DNA of 64,000 bases from Chondrus crispus. Its lineage: Eukaryota; Rhodophyta; Florideophyceae; Gigartinales; Gigartinaceae. A model generated the notes under the pieces. The model was not told where the DNA came from and ran no database searches. It saw only the letters and a list, made by a program, of their open reading frames with translations. The position numbers and the translations under genes were made by a program. Shown here piece after piece: positions 18,790 to 28,138 of the stretch. How positions within the stretch are numbered: the first letter of the stretch is position 1; each line of letters opens with the position of its first letter. The DNA is taken from the NCBI RefSeq assembly GCF_000350225.1, contig NW_005179198.1, forward strand, positions 1 to 64,000, read 5' to 3'.

Positions 18790-19778
18790 TACTTGGAGCT
18801 AGACCCGGAAGAGCCTGAGCCTCCTGAATTGGGGTTCCGCGGCGGATACCGCTGCGCCCCTTTTCCTGAAAGTCCCCTTGAGACACGTCCTGTAGCCTGT
18901 GTTCCTGAGTTGCGAGCAGCTTGTTTGTTGAATTCCTTGGCGTAGGCCTGGGAGCGGAGTTCGGCAAACTTTTCCTTGGTGTCCCTGTAGAGTTGGGACA
19001 CGTAGGGCTGATCCTGTTCGCGTAGGTACTTCTGGAGAAGTACCGCCTCGGACTTGCCTGATTCCACCGAGTCTGAGAAGAAGTCGACTCGCTCCTGCAC
19101 TCGTTCGTACGAGGCTTGGAGGTAGTGGTGCAGGACTGAAAAGGCCTCAGTAGCGGCTTGAGTGTTTCCAGTGGACAGGGCCTCCGCCACCTTGTGAGAT
19201 GCGGCGAGGGCAGTTTCCGTGTTGTAACCGACGTTCCAGAGTACCTCAGCTTCCCAACCGTCCCTGGTGTCCGATTCCTTGATGCGCCCGAACAGCTTCT
19301 CGTTTTCCGGGATGAAGCGTTTGGCGGGGAATGGGGCCTGGGTAGCGGGTTTCTGAAAGAGGTTGAGTTTTCCAGTTTCCCCGTACTGTTGGCGGGTAGC
19401 GACGGTGTCAGCGATTCCTTGAGCAGTCGGAGCTGGAAGTGTGAACTGAAGTCCCCTGTCGGCGTAGACGGCGTGAGCAGACGAGAGCTGCGGTGGGGCA
19501 GGGCCCGCGTGGGGGGTCCTGGCACCCGGTTCCTCGGCGGCTTGTTGAGCCGGCGGAGCGGCTGGATCCTCAGCGGTAGCGGCGATAGGAGCCGTACCAG
19601 CGAGGCGGTTCTGGAGCAGCGAGAGAATCTGGGCGACCTGCGTTTCCAGAGAGTTGACCTTGTTGACGAGAGCGGCAGACGGAGGGCGACTGGTAGAAGG
19701 CTGGTTTTCCAAAGTGGGCACTGGACCAGAGATGCCTGCGGATCCGGACGAAGACTGAACTTCTTCAGCATTAGGCAT
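18789..19778 (-). CDS. YR-1 Gag-like protein
   Basis: 329 residues from MPNAEEVQSS (ATG 19776-19778). Residues ~40-60 form a short coiled coil (ALVNKVNSLETQVAQILSLLQ), followed by an Ala/Pro-rich linker. A central helical region (KLNLFQKPATQAPFPAKRF...ASYERVQERVDFFSDSVESGKSE) resembles DIRS-family Gag, and a basic Gly/Ser-rich tail follows. No CCHC knuckle is visible. Assigned by position before RT and by composition. Confidence 0.7.
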   Translation of the reverse strand: MPNAEEVQSSSGSAGISGPVPTLENQPSTSRPPSAALVNKVNSLETQVAQILSLLQNRLAGTAPIAATAEDPAAPPAQQAAEEPGARTPHAGPAPPQLSSAHAVYADRGLQFTLPAPTAQGIADTVATRQQYGETGKLNLFQKPATQAPFPAKRFIPENEKLFGRIKESDTRDGWEAEVLWNVGYNTETALAASHKVAEALSTGNTQAATEAFSVLHHYLQASYERVQERVDFFSDSVESGKSEAVLLQKYLREQDQPYVSQLYRDTKEKFAELRSQAYAKEFNKQAARNSGTQATGRVSRGLSGKGAQRYPPRNPNSGGSGSSGSSSK

Positions 19779-19845
19779 AATGCGCGATTTTGTTGAGAGC
19801 CGGCCGTGACGATGATCCGTCTGGAGCTTGTTGAGTTGTGTAACT

Positions 19846-20325
19846 AGAAACAAGCGACGACTTGAGGAAGAAAGAAGAGTGGTGAGAGAGAGTTTGACGT
19901 GCCTCTCTTATACAGCCCTGTTTTCGGACAGTGGCCGAATTTCCATTTCTGCCAAGTTCCATGACGCGAATGAAGAATCATTCGCAATCATTGCCAAGTT
20001 ATCGTGGGGGTGCCAAACCATTGCGTGTGACTTGGTGATGATTCATTTTTGTGCCAAGTGTTGATTACGCGAACGAAGAACAGCACCAAGTCATTCGTGA
20101 CTTGGTGCTGATTTTTTGCTTTTGACAAGCTCTTCATTACGCGAACGAAGAATCATTCCAAATCATGGCGGGTGGCTTGGCGCTGACGTGTGGCCAAGTC
20201 ATCCTGACTTGCCTTTCTGCGGCTGAAATGGTCCACTTGATTTCCACTTCCTTCTGAGTTGTCGTGCGTTCCAACCGAAAAGCCCCCTTGTCCAAATTCA
20301 CATTTCAATTGCCAATGAATGCACT
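19846..20325 (-). repeat. A1 repeat of YR-1 (480 bp)
   Basis: Direct copy of A2 at the element's 5' end. The boundary ...TGAATGCACT|AAAATAAC is where similarity to A2 stops. Confidence 0.9.
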
Positions 20326-21054
20326 AAAATAACGCGTTGTTTTTTTCCATTTGCCCACAAACTCGCTGGACGTAAAGTAAACCCGAGTTTGAAAAATCCC
20401 ACCACGAGTTTTGCGGACTGACCTCCAGCAAGGTACCTGCCCGCAACAAACGCAAGTCTGGTACATCGTTGTGCCGTCCGACGGATCACGTGCACCTGGG
20501 CGAATACTCGCTGAAGTGAATATTGTAGCTCGCCACAAGGATAGAATAGTTCTCAGTCGAAAGAGCGATGTGTTTCGTCTTCTTGACGGGCTGAGGGGGG
20601 CCGTTTAGAGAGGACCGCTTTTTAGAAGCTTCTACTTGTCTGTCTTCTGCAATTGCTTTAGCGGCATATGTGGCAGATCTTATGGTGCTTCGATCCGTTG
20701 ATGGACTCTGGGTAGATGAAGTGATACGGGCGTCCATGACGCAAACCGGTACGAACCGTGCAGTATGAGACTCGTTTGTGCTGATGGGAGAGCGGAAACC
20801 CCACTTCGTTTTCCTTCAAGACGGGTCGATCCGGCACTGCCGTACAGAAGTCAGGCGGATGTGAAAACTCGTGGAAAACTCACATGTCCCGAGTTTTCGG
20901 TATGCTGTGAGTTTTGCAAAACTCGTTGTCTGAAAATTTTGCAATCAGAAAATCCGAGGAAACTCGCGGCCCAAACACGTGTTTTCGCGACTTTGCTTGC
21001 AGTTCATTGAAGTACATCCACAGAGATATTGTTGAGAATGTTGGACATCAGCAC
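20326..21054. other. Flank between YR-1 and the assembly gap; possible broken ORF
   Basis: On the minus strand an 83-codon ORF at 20486-20737 (MDARITSSTQSPSTDRS..., with KKRSSLNGPPQPVKKTK like a bipartite nuclear signal) overlaps in another frame with 20305-20538, containing CVCCGQ. The second runs straight into YR-1. These may be the head of a host or transposon gene interrupted by YR-1, but I cannot name it. The motif ACTCG recurs through 20340-20980. Confidence 0.25.
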
Positions 21055-21154
21055 NNNNNNNNNNNNNNNNNNNNNNNNNNNNNNNNNNNNNNNNNNNNNN
21101 NNNNNNNNNNNNNNNNNNNNNNNNNNNNNNNNNNNNNNNNNNNNNNNNNNNNNN
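21055..21154. other. Assembly gap (100 N)
   Basis: Unknown bases. The conventional length of 100 suggests a scaffold gap of unknown size. Confidence 0.99.
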
Positions 21155-21174
21155 GTCCGTAAAGTCGCGAAAAC

Positions 21175-21312
21175 GGACCTGTATCATCCTGATCACACTG
21201 TAATGCCCCCCCGCCGCCGTATGCCCCCTCTGACAGTACGGCGGCGCTGCGCCGCCGTATCAGTGGGGGCAGCCTCGCAACGAAGGACGGTCGAGGTAGT
21301 CAATCGTTTCTG
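21175..21312 (+). repeat. A1 repeat of YR-2
   Basis: About 138 bp matching 25180-25313 with a few differences. It contains a perfect hairpin TACGGCGGCG-CTG-CGCCGCCGTA at 21237-21259; in A2 one stem base differs. Confidence 0.85.
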
Positions 21313-21385
21313 AGCAAGAGAAACGTTTCCCCGTGCAAGCGCAGCAGTTTGACACAGCTTTCCCGAAACGGTATCGCCAAGCGGG

Positions 21386-22444
21386 ATGTCAGGAGAAGAA
21401 CAGCTGGGACCCACCGATCCTGCAGCCCCTACCGCCGCAACCCTGCCTGTGCTCGACGCAGCCACAAGCGCTGCCATCTCGGCACTTGCCACCAAGCAAC
21501 TAAAGATTGCATTTCAGGCCCTGCAACCGAATGCAGGTGCCATACCCTCAGACGCGCTCCCAGACGCGCCAACAGCGACAGCAGCCCCCGAAGACCCCCG
21601 TGTGGGTACCGACACCGTGTCCCCGATCGCCGCCACCGGCGAACCGCGCGTTACTCCTCCCGCTCCGTCTGCGCCTCCGCGAGGCGAGCTCGCCAAGAAG
21701 GGAGAGTCCGAGGAAGAGTACGAGGAAGAAGTGGACATCGAGAGGGACGGCGCTGAGGGAGCGCAAGCCTTCATGGACGCCTGGTACGAATAGAAGAGAG
21801 GGCAGCCCTTTCCCGTTTCGTTTCGAAATCCCCGCCGATTCGAAGGCAGCTTCCCAGTGTGTTCTCACCTCGAGACGGTTGAACATTACCGCACATTCCG
21901 GAGTATTCAGTCCAGCCCGGGAAGGGAGAGCGAAGCCGGTACACTCTAGGTCACCGCCTCCTATCTCTGCGAAACCTCCAACGAGCTCTCGGAGGTTGCT
22001 TCCGCGATCTCGGCCGTCCTCTCCCGCGTTGAGTGCAATACCGTTTAGGAAGAATTACCTCAGGCCGCCCTCCGAATCTCGGACGCGCAACTCTGCTCGT
22101 TTGGAGTGTACGAGATTACCGCATCGAAGTACGAAGTACTGTGCAGCCGGCAGGGCGCCTCTAGCGTCGGAGACCCTGGGCTCTTATCGGCCCACATCAA
22201 CCCGCCCGCGTTCTTCAGCTCCGCCGGACGCGAGGCATTCCGCCTGCAGCAGGTTCAGGCCATCAGGTACGCCGCACAGGTCGCTGGACGTCGCTGCGGA
22301 CCGAACGCGGCGAGCACTCAACTTCGTGGAGGAGCTCTCGCCACTTTCCTCACCACGCCCAGCGCTGGAACATCCACAAGCCGGGGTGGTCGCGGACGCG
22401 GGCGCGGCCGCGCGAAGCGAGGCGGCCGGGGCACCTGCGCCTAG
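21386..22444 (+). pseudogene. YR-2 gag with three in-frame amber codons
   Basis: One frame runs from MSGEEQLGPTDPAA (ATG 21386) to TAG at 22442-22444. Only TAG codons at 21791-21793, 21947-21949 and 22046-22048 interrupt it. The acidic stretch EEEYEEEVDIERDG precedes the first stop. After it the frame reads YLCETSNELSEVASAISAVL and FGVYEITASKYEVLCSRQG, then an RGRGRGRAKRGGRG nucleic-acid-binding tail. No frameshift is needed. Each TAG is one C-to-T change from CAG. Gag role is inferred from position and the Arg-Gly tail. Confidence 0.6.
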
Positions 22445-22455
22445 CAGACTCATCG

Positions 22456-24138
22456 ATGGAGACGCAGGCGCCGCCCTCCGTGCGGGTGGGGAGGTCGCAT
22501 ACGGCATGGACGGCGCTGGGGGCCACTCCGTGGCTCGTGCGCCAGCTGCGGTTTGGTCTGCAGCTCCCGTGGACCAGGGCAGTGCCCCTACCGCCGCGCT
22601 CGGGCGTACCCAATGGGGAACAAGGAGACGGAGTTCTCCGAGTTGGAAGTGGGGCGTTGGCTGAAGAGGGGCTTCGTCCGGCATGCAACGGCTGCGGAAG
22701 CGCGGACTCTGAGACGAGCCGGGCAGGTGTTCCCCTCCTTCGTGACCCAGTCGGCTGCCAAAAGCCGGCTGGTGATCGATTACAAAAGGGCCAACGAATG
22801 CATGGAGGCGAGAACGTTCTGCATGGATCAAATCTCAGACCTCGCTTCCGTGTTGTGCCGAGGGGACCACATGTTCAAGGCAGACATCCGGGATGCGTAC
22901 TACCACTTGCGCCTTCGCGCGGCATACGGAATGCGGCTCGCCTTCTTCGTTGGCAGTCGCATCTACGTACCCCTCTGCCTGAACTGTGGCCTCTGCGTCC
23001 CGCCCTGGTTCTTCACCAAAGCCATGGCACCCGTCGTCGGATTCTTGCGCCGCCTCGGCCACCGCGTCTTCTCATACTTGGACGACTTCTTCGGCGCGGC
23101 GAAGCCGCGGTGGCCGGGGGAGGCGACCGGCTCGCCGGAGACGCAGGACATTGGGCGCGTGATGGGCCTACTGTTCGAGAAGCTGGGGCTCACGCTGCAC
23201 CCCGACAAGAGCTTCTTCAGTGGCACGACGAGGATGGAGATCCTCGGGATCCTGGTGGACACCGAAGAGCTACGGTTCCTGCTCTCCCGGAAGAAGCTCG
23301 GTTCCATCGAAAAAAGCGCGACCCGCCTGCTTCGCTACGCCTCGCAGCACAGGCGGTACGTAAAGCGAAAGGAGGTCGAGCGGTTCGCGGGACTGGCGAA
23401 CGCCAGCGCGCCCGCGGTGGTGGACTGCCGGCTTCGACTGAGGGAGCTCTTTACTGCTCTCGGCGCATCCTCGCCCCTGCGTGGCAAGGGAAGGTACCCG
23501 CGTCGGGGTTCTTCTCCGAGGCCCAGGAAGGGGCGCACATCAACGAACTCGAGTTGAATGCGGCCTTGCTGGCGCTGCGCCAGTTTTTGGCATTCGCACG
23601 AGGCCGGCACGTGCTGCTCGTCACCGACTACGTCGTGACGGCGCATATCGTGAGAAATTACACAAGCCGCTCCCCGCGTCTTCTCTCCAGGTTGCCACTC
23701 CTCCGTGGGCTGTGCGAGCAGCACGGAATCACACTGTCGACGGCCCATCTGCCTTCCGAGCTGAACTGCTGGGCAGACCGCCTGTCGCGGCGCCGCGGCC
23801 GCTACGACTGGAAGATCCCGCGCGACGCGCGGTTGCTTCTCGGGCGCCGCTTCGCGGCGCCCCTCGTGGAGGTCGATGGCCACGCCTTACCAGACCGCAT
23901 GCCCCGCTGCGGCGGTTTTCCGCTCGTCGTTCCTCGACCCGCGCTCCTCGGCGTGTGGGCTCGCTTCCTCTCCTCGCGCGCCGGCGTGCTGGTCGCCCCG
24001 CACTGGGCACTTCAGCAATGGTACCAGACGGCAGCCGCCGTTGCCCCTTCAGAGCTTCTCCCGGACGCCGTCACCAAGCCGTGGAGGAGCGTTTTGTTCG
24101 CTTTCAGGCCAGTGCCCGTCTCCGTTGGTAAGAGCAGG
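22456..24138 (+). pseudogene. YR-2 reverse transcriptase-RNase H, frame-disrupted
   Basis: The RT N-terminus is in frame 1 from METQAPPS (WTALGATPWLVRQLRFGLQLPW, a DIRS-type RT lead-in). Near 22615 similarity moves to frame 2: RLVIDYKRANECM, FKADIRDAYYHLRLR, VFSYLDDFFGAAK (YLDD about 23074-23085) and LFEKLGLTLHPDKSFF, up to 23557. It returns to frame 1 near 23470 for RNase H (AHINELELNAALLALRQF, LLVTDYVVTAHIV, LNCWADRLSRRRGRYDW) and VAPHWALQQWYQ. The first RNase H Asp (usually SDAS) is missing, consistent with a small deletion at the RT/RNase H border. Confidence 0.8.
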
Positions 24139-24143
24139 GGACC

Positions 24144-25197
24144 GCTGCTGCAGCGCGCTCCCTGGGCGGCCGCGTTGGGACGGCGCATGCCGCCCACCTG
24201 CTCGGCAGGAAACTGGCCTCCAGCACTCAGGCCTCCTACCAGCATCACTGGGAGGCTGTCCGAGCCTACTGCCTCCTCGACAAAGTCTCATCGCTCCCTG
24301 CCACTCCCGTCACCGTAGCCTGCTACGTAGGACACCTCTACGGCAAGGGCACGATGCGCGGTGGGTCTCTGCGGCCCTACTTGGCCGACATCGGGTCGCA
24401 ACATCGTCGTTTCGGACTCCCAGACCCCGTCACAGACCCAATGGTGGCTGCTACCGGACAGGGGTATGTGGCGAACGATGCCGCACGCTCCGGCGGGCCC
24501 CCGAGGCGGGTCGCCCCGTTACCTGCCCCTTGCGCACTACACGCGCTTCAACTCGCATTGCGGGCTGTGGATGCAAAGGAGATTCAACGCTGGGGGCTGG
24601 TTGCGCTCGGGCTCCTCGTCTGCTCCCGACCAACCAGCATCCGGGTGATACGCCGCTGCGACCTGCAGTTCGGCGCAGGAGGTCTCCCTGCAGATGGTGA
24701 CCTTCAAGTATGGGGAACGGGGATCTTCGCCTCGCATTTCGATTCGCATTCCAATCCCCTCTTGACCGGACCCTATCTACCAGCTTCTTCGCAAGCTGGC
24801 CTAGGCCGGCGCGAGACCTGACAGCTACCTGTTTCCTGGCCGTTCGCGTGCAGAGAGAGTATCGACAGCAGCTCTACGTGCGAACCTCAACGCGCTCGTC
24901 GCGGCTGTGCGCCCTCCGGCTGGCACGAAATTCACAGCACGCTCGCTGCGCAGCGGTGGGATGTCGGCTGCGTACGCTGTCAGCGTGCAGCTGCCGACCA
25001 TCATGCGTCTTTCGAACCACACCTCTTCCGAGGTTGTGCACAAACACTACCTTGACGCTCTATTGCCGGCTACGCCGGCTGCACGGTTATTCTTTGCGCG
25101 CTTTGTGCCCTCTGCTGGCCGTCCTTCCTACGACCAGTCTCGACACTTCGAAATTCCTCCGCGCGCGGGCATCTGTTACGGACCTGTATCATCCTGA
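24144..25197 (+). pseudogene. YR-2 tyrosine recombinase, frameshifted
   Basis: Frame 0 carries the N-terminal helical domain (AAHLLGRKLASSTQASYQHHW...VACYVGHLYGKGTMRGGSLRPYLADI) and the first catalytic Arg region (LGLLVCSRPTSIRVIRRCDL), ending at 24821. The catalytic C-terminus is in frame 1 (24907-25197): FTARSLRSGGMSAAYA, where the HxxR box His appears as Ala-Arg-Ser-Leu-Arg, then SNHTSSEVVHKHYLDAL with the candidate Tyr. The frame change between 24821 and 24907 and the altered box suggest the enzyme is dead. Confidence 0.75.
25152..25179 (+). repeat. B1 repeat of YR-2
   Basis: 28-bp direct repeat of 25496-25523, immediately followed by A2. Confidence 0.9.
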
Positions 25198-25313
25198 TCA
25201 GACTGTAATGCCCCCCGCCGCCGTATGCCCCCTCTGACAGTACCGCGGCGCTGCGCCGCCGTATCAGTGGGGGCAGCCTCGCAACGAACGACGGTCGAGG
25301 CAGTCAATCGTTT
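25180..25313 (+). repeat. A2 repeat of YR-2
   Basis: Copy of A1 starting at GGACCTGTATCATCC directly after B1. Confidence 0.9.
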
Positions 25314-25495
25314 CCCAGCACCCACCCGCCCGTTCCTCGCGGCGAGGCGCGCTCTGTGGTGCCAATCGTCTCTGTGTGCCAGTCACACTTCCTTTAATTA
25401 CCTCTGTAATGCTTAGAATTGTTCCTTTACCTGCGTTACTACATAACGACCCTCACCCCAGATATTACTTCTGAAATAAACATCTGTGTTAAGGC

Positions 25496-25523
25496 AATTC
25501 CTCCGCGCGCGGGCATCTGTTAC
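25496..25523 (+). repeat. B2 terminal repeat of YR-2
   Basis: Identical to B1; the 3' terminus of the element. The ~180 bp between A2 and B2 holds nothing recognisable. Confidence 0.9.
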
Positions 25524-25560
25524 AGTACACAAACACCCCCCTACTCTATCAAAATTGATG

Positions 25561-25645
25561 GATTTGCGCATCACAAAATGTGCGTTTGTGTCTTTCGGAG
25601 TCTCCCAATGTTGGACATAACATTGTGGGAGTTCTCCCAGGAGAA
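25561..25645. repeat. Second copy of the MITE-like hairpin family
   Basis: The reverse complement shares about 45 nt with 14360-14405 (GACTCCGAAA...ACACAAACGCACA). The central stem GGAGTCTCCCAATGTT/AACATTGTGGGAG is imperfect. Confidence 0.5.
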
Positions 25646-26294
25646 AGTTACCCCTTTCCTTATTCTTTTACCGTTTTCTATATCTAATTCCTATCCTTTT
25701 CTTTCTCCACCTTTATTTTTCCCTTAATTGTGTTGGTTCCATTGGAGTCGGTCGCAACCGATCCGGTGTTGGTGTGATTGCCCTCGGGCTGCACGTAGGT
25801 CGTAGCGCTGCTACAGTCTCCTGTTCCGTCGGAAGGCTGCTGCAATGACGCCTCCTTAGAAGGTCTTATCATACAAGACAGTGTTGGTACCACCAACCGC
25901 GATTAAGATCGCGTTGGTGTCGGTGTTTTGCCATCGGGCAACACGTTGGTCGTAGCATTGCTGCATAGTTACGTTCCCGTCGGGTAGTGCTAATCCAGCC
26001 CCCGTCGAAGACCTCGAATTATACGCAAGGTGCTGAAGACGCTCTTCGAGCATTGGCCTTACAACCCAGCGAGCCGCGGTTACATTCTCGTACACAAGCC
26101 CAACCTGCACTCGCCGGGCACTCAAGTCTTCACAAGCCTCTAGCACCATTATCCTCCCGGGCGGGGCATCTTTTCTTAACCCCCCAACGTCGGAGTGGAG
26201 CTACCGTGGGCCGCAAGCTCACACAAGGGGAAAGGGAGTCTCGAACGCTCCGTAGCGCGTGCTATGGGCAGTGGTTGTTTCTGTTGCTGCTTTT
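25646..26294 (-). repeat. Unclassified dispersed repeat R, copy 1
   Basis: Its reverse complement is clearly homologous to 52000-52740: shared TGGGTTGTAAGGCCAATGCT, TTCGACGGGGGC, GTTGCCCGATGGC/GTCGCCCGATGGC, a CGGTTCGGTCGCAACCGA-type inverted repeat and a purine-rich end with AAGGGAAAAATA. No coding potential that I trust. The repeat is cut at 26295 by a stray LTR. Confidence 0.65.
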
Positions 26295-26887
26295 TGTGGT
26301 ATAACCCCAAACGGAAATTAGATTAGGATTGGATCAGGGACGGTACGGCAACGAGCCTTACAGCCATGCGCGCACACACGTGTCCTCCACGTGTACGGGA
26401 CGCGTACTACACGTGGACTGTCAGCCCCGCCGGCTGACAGCGTTACAGTGTCGGTAGACCGGCACTACTGTAGAGTTATGATAGACTACAATGTACATTA
26501 AATATGAGCGGACCGCCGGCGGTGGAGGACGACAAGCACGGACTTGTCAAGGATCTTCCACCTTGGTCCGCCCGCTTACTTTTAGATACTTCCGTCCGTT
26601 TTCCCTAGGAGTCACACCGCGCGCGGGTTGAGGACGCGCGTAGCACGCCCACGAGCTGGCTCCGCCTCCGCCCGTCGGTACTGGATCGTCACCCAGTACC
26701 GCTCCGGGGCGTCGAGGCGTAGAACCGCTCGCTCGTGCGCGCATCCTCCCCGATCCCGCTCTACCACTGCTACCTCGAGCCCGTGCTCGGTACCGTGGGT
26801 GGGCCGTGCTTCTGTCTTCCCGCCGATCGGGGTCTTTCCGAACTGTCAGTACTCACCCCCCTCGTCGTTGAGGGTGATTATACTACA
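26295..26887 (+). repeat. Stray Gypsy-G-family LTR, no TSD (593 bp)
   Basis: Starts TGTGGTATAACCCC and ends TTATACTACA, an inverted terminal pair. It is related over its length to the LTRs at 42726, 54488 and 61402 (ATTAAAT...GGACAAGCA, CTCCGCCCGTCGGT, GGGGCGTCGAGGCG). The flanks CTTTT and GGTAG do not match. The left flank is repeat R and the right flank is Copia gag-like sequence, which suggests ectopic LTR recombination rather than simple insertion. Confidence 0.75.
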
Positions 26888-27959
26888 GGTAGGATCGGAA
26901 GGGCAAGGGAAAGAAGGAGGGCAGGTTGATGTGTGTGAGTGAAGGAGTTGGTACCGAGGTTTACTTGGAGCCGTCTTTCGGCGATACTTATACACTTTGA
27001 GTGTTACACTATCCCATTACTTTGGCACCTGGTAAACCGTACTCACCATATGCGCGACCAAGCGCGGTCCTCTTCTGGCCCGTCCACACTGTTCTATTTC
27101 CACCTTACGAATTGACTATTGACTATCAGTGCCCAACAGTTTCTACACATTTCGAGTGACTGTAAACCATGGCCCTATGCATGCAATCGTTTCACACCTT
27201 ACTAATCTGCATCCAGACATGACAGAATATATTCTTGTGCAATGAACAACTTGGTATCTCTCTATTTCCAACAACGCAAAGTCCTGTCATATCTCAGTCC
27301 CCATACATGCCCTTGTTTCGTACCTTACTAATTTCGGTACACACTGCCAGACAACTATGACAGGTAGCAACAATGTGCATCCAGACTTTCTACACATCTC
27401 ACGTGATATCCGATGTGAATCACACGAGTACTGTCATCAACTTGCATCCAACGGCGCACCATAACGAGAGCACAGTACAACGTCGCATGCTGACGAGAGT
27501 GTAGTACAACGGCGCATGCTGATGCAAAGGTCGCATACAGCGTGACGCGTACACTGAATACTCACGTAAGTACATGTCTCTTGCAAGAAATACTTGTTGT
27601 ACTTTTAATTCACATGTACTGTGCTCGGACACGCGCCGGACCATATGTAGGCGACGTGTACAAGTCTACATACACGCAGCAGCCTGGCGACGTGTACATT
27701 TGTACACCGCACACAAGTGTCCAGCGCCAAGGCCACCCGTAACTACCCATTACAACCATGGTGAACAACTTGAAACCCCCGAAATGATGTAATTAAAACG
27801 TATACCGATCATTCAAGATATATCACCAGAATGACTGCATATAAGTGGACAATAACAGACCAATAGAATTGCAGCATTCGAACCGACACCCAATACATTT
27901 GCAGTATTGCCTGTGTAGCCCAGCCCTATAACGGTTCAGGCCAAATGCAAAATTTCAGC
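26888..27959. other. Copia-derived debris
   Basis: 26888-26935 matches the gag-proximal stretch at 63553-63600 (GGCAAGGGAAAGAAGGAGGG). 26930-27000 resembles 39846-39920 (TTGGTACCGAGG...CTTATACACTT). The rest has loose repeats such as ACCTTACTAAT and no ORF I can support. Confidence 0.45.
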
Positions 27960-28138
27960 ATTTATGCAATCTTGCATAACCCTCCAAAAATCCACTTTCG
28001 TCCCCAGAACCCCAAAATCTGACACTTTACACGTGTCATGTGGTGATATGGGGTGAGGGTCCGGACTGTCGAGTCATGTACACGTGTCGCTCGATTTTGC
28101 ACTTTCCAGATAACAGCATGTGGTCGCACATTTTCAAT
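27960..28138 (-). repeat. Left inverted arm of Copia-D (LTR-like, 179 bp)
   Basis: Reverse complement of 30343-30521 with about ten differences. It abuts the 3' end of pol, so it occupies the 3'-LTR position. Confidence 0.8.

Larger units (their letters stand above)
14842..20325 (-). mobile_element. YR-1: tyrosine-recombinase retrotransposon (DIRS order, PAT/Ngaro-like termini)
   Basis: The element carries gag, RT-RNase H and tyrosine-recombinase frames on the minus strand, no integrase and no LTRs. It has split direct repeats: A1 = 19846-20325 at its 5' end, B1 = 15797-15814 abutting A2 = 15318-15796, and B2 = 14842-14859 at its 3' end. B1/B2 are GAATAATGTTGAAGAAAC, identical. A1 and A2 are ~480 bp with about five differences. 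B1-A2 reproduces the junction expected from circularising B2 to A1. All three ORFs are open, so the copy looks potentially functional. Confidence 0.85.
21175..25523 (+). mobile_element. YR-2: degenerate tyrosine-recombinase retrotransposon with split direct repeats
   Basis: Plus-strand element with gag, RT, RNase H and tyrosine recombinase. A1 (21175-21312) starts GGACCTGTATCATCC. B1 (25152-25179) directly adjoins A2 (25180-25313), and B2 (25496-25523) ends the element. B1 and B2 are the same 28-bp sequence (AATTCCTCCG...CATCTGTTAC). This is the same topology as YR-1 with unrelated repeats. The copy is damaged: three in-frame TAGs in gag and frame changes in RT, RNase H and recombinase. Confidence 0.82.

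Noticed and set aside
19158..19796. 212-codon plus ORF opposite YR-1 gag
   Set aside because: Ser/Arg/Gly-rich mirror of gag; not positioned like the antisense ORFs of Copia-B and Gypsy-G.
20914..21313. ORFs crossing 21055-21154
   Set aside because: They run through a 100-N gap, so the frames are not real evidence.
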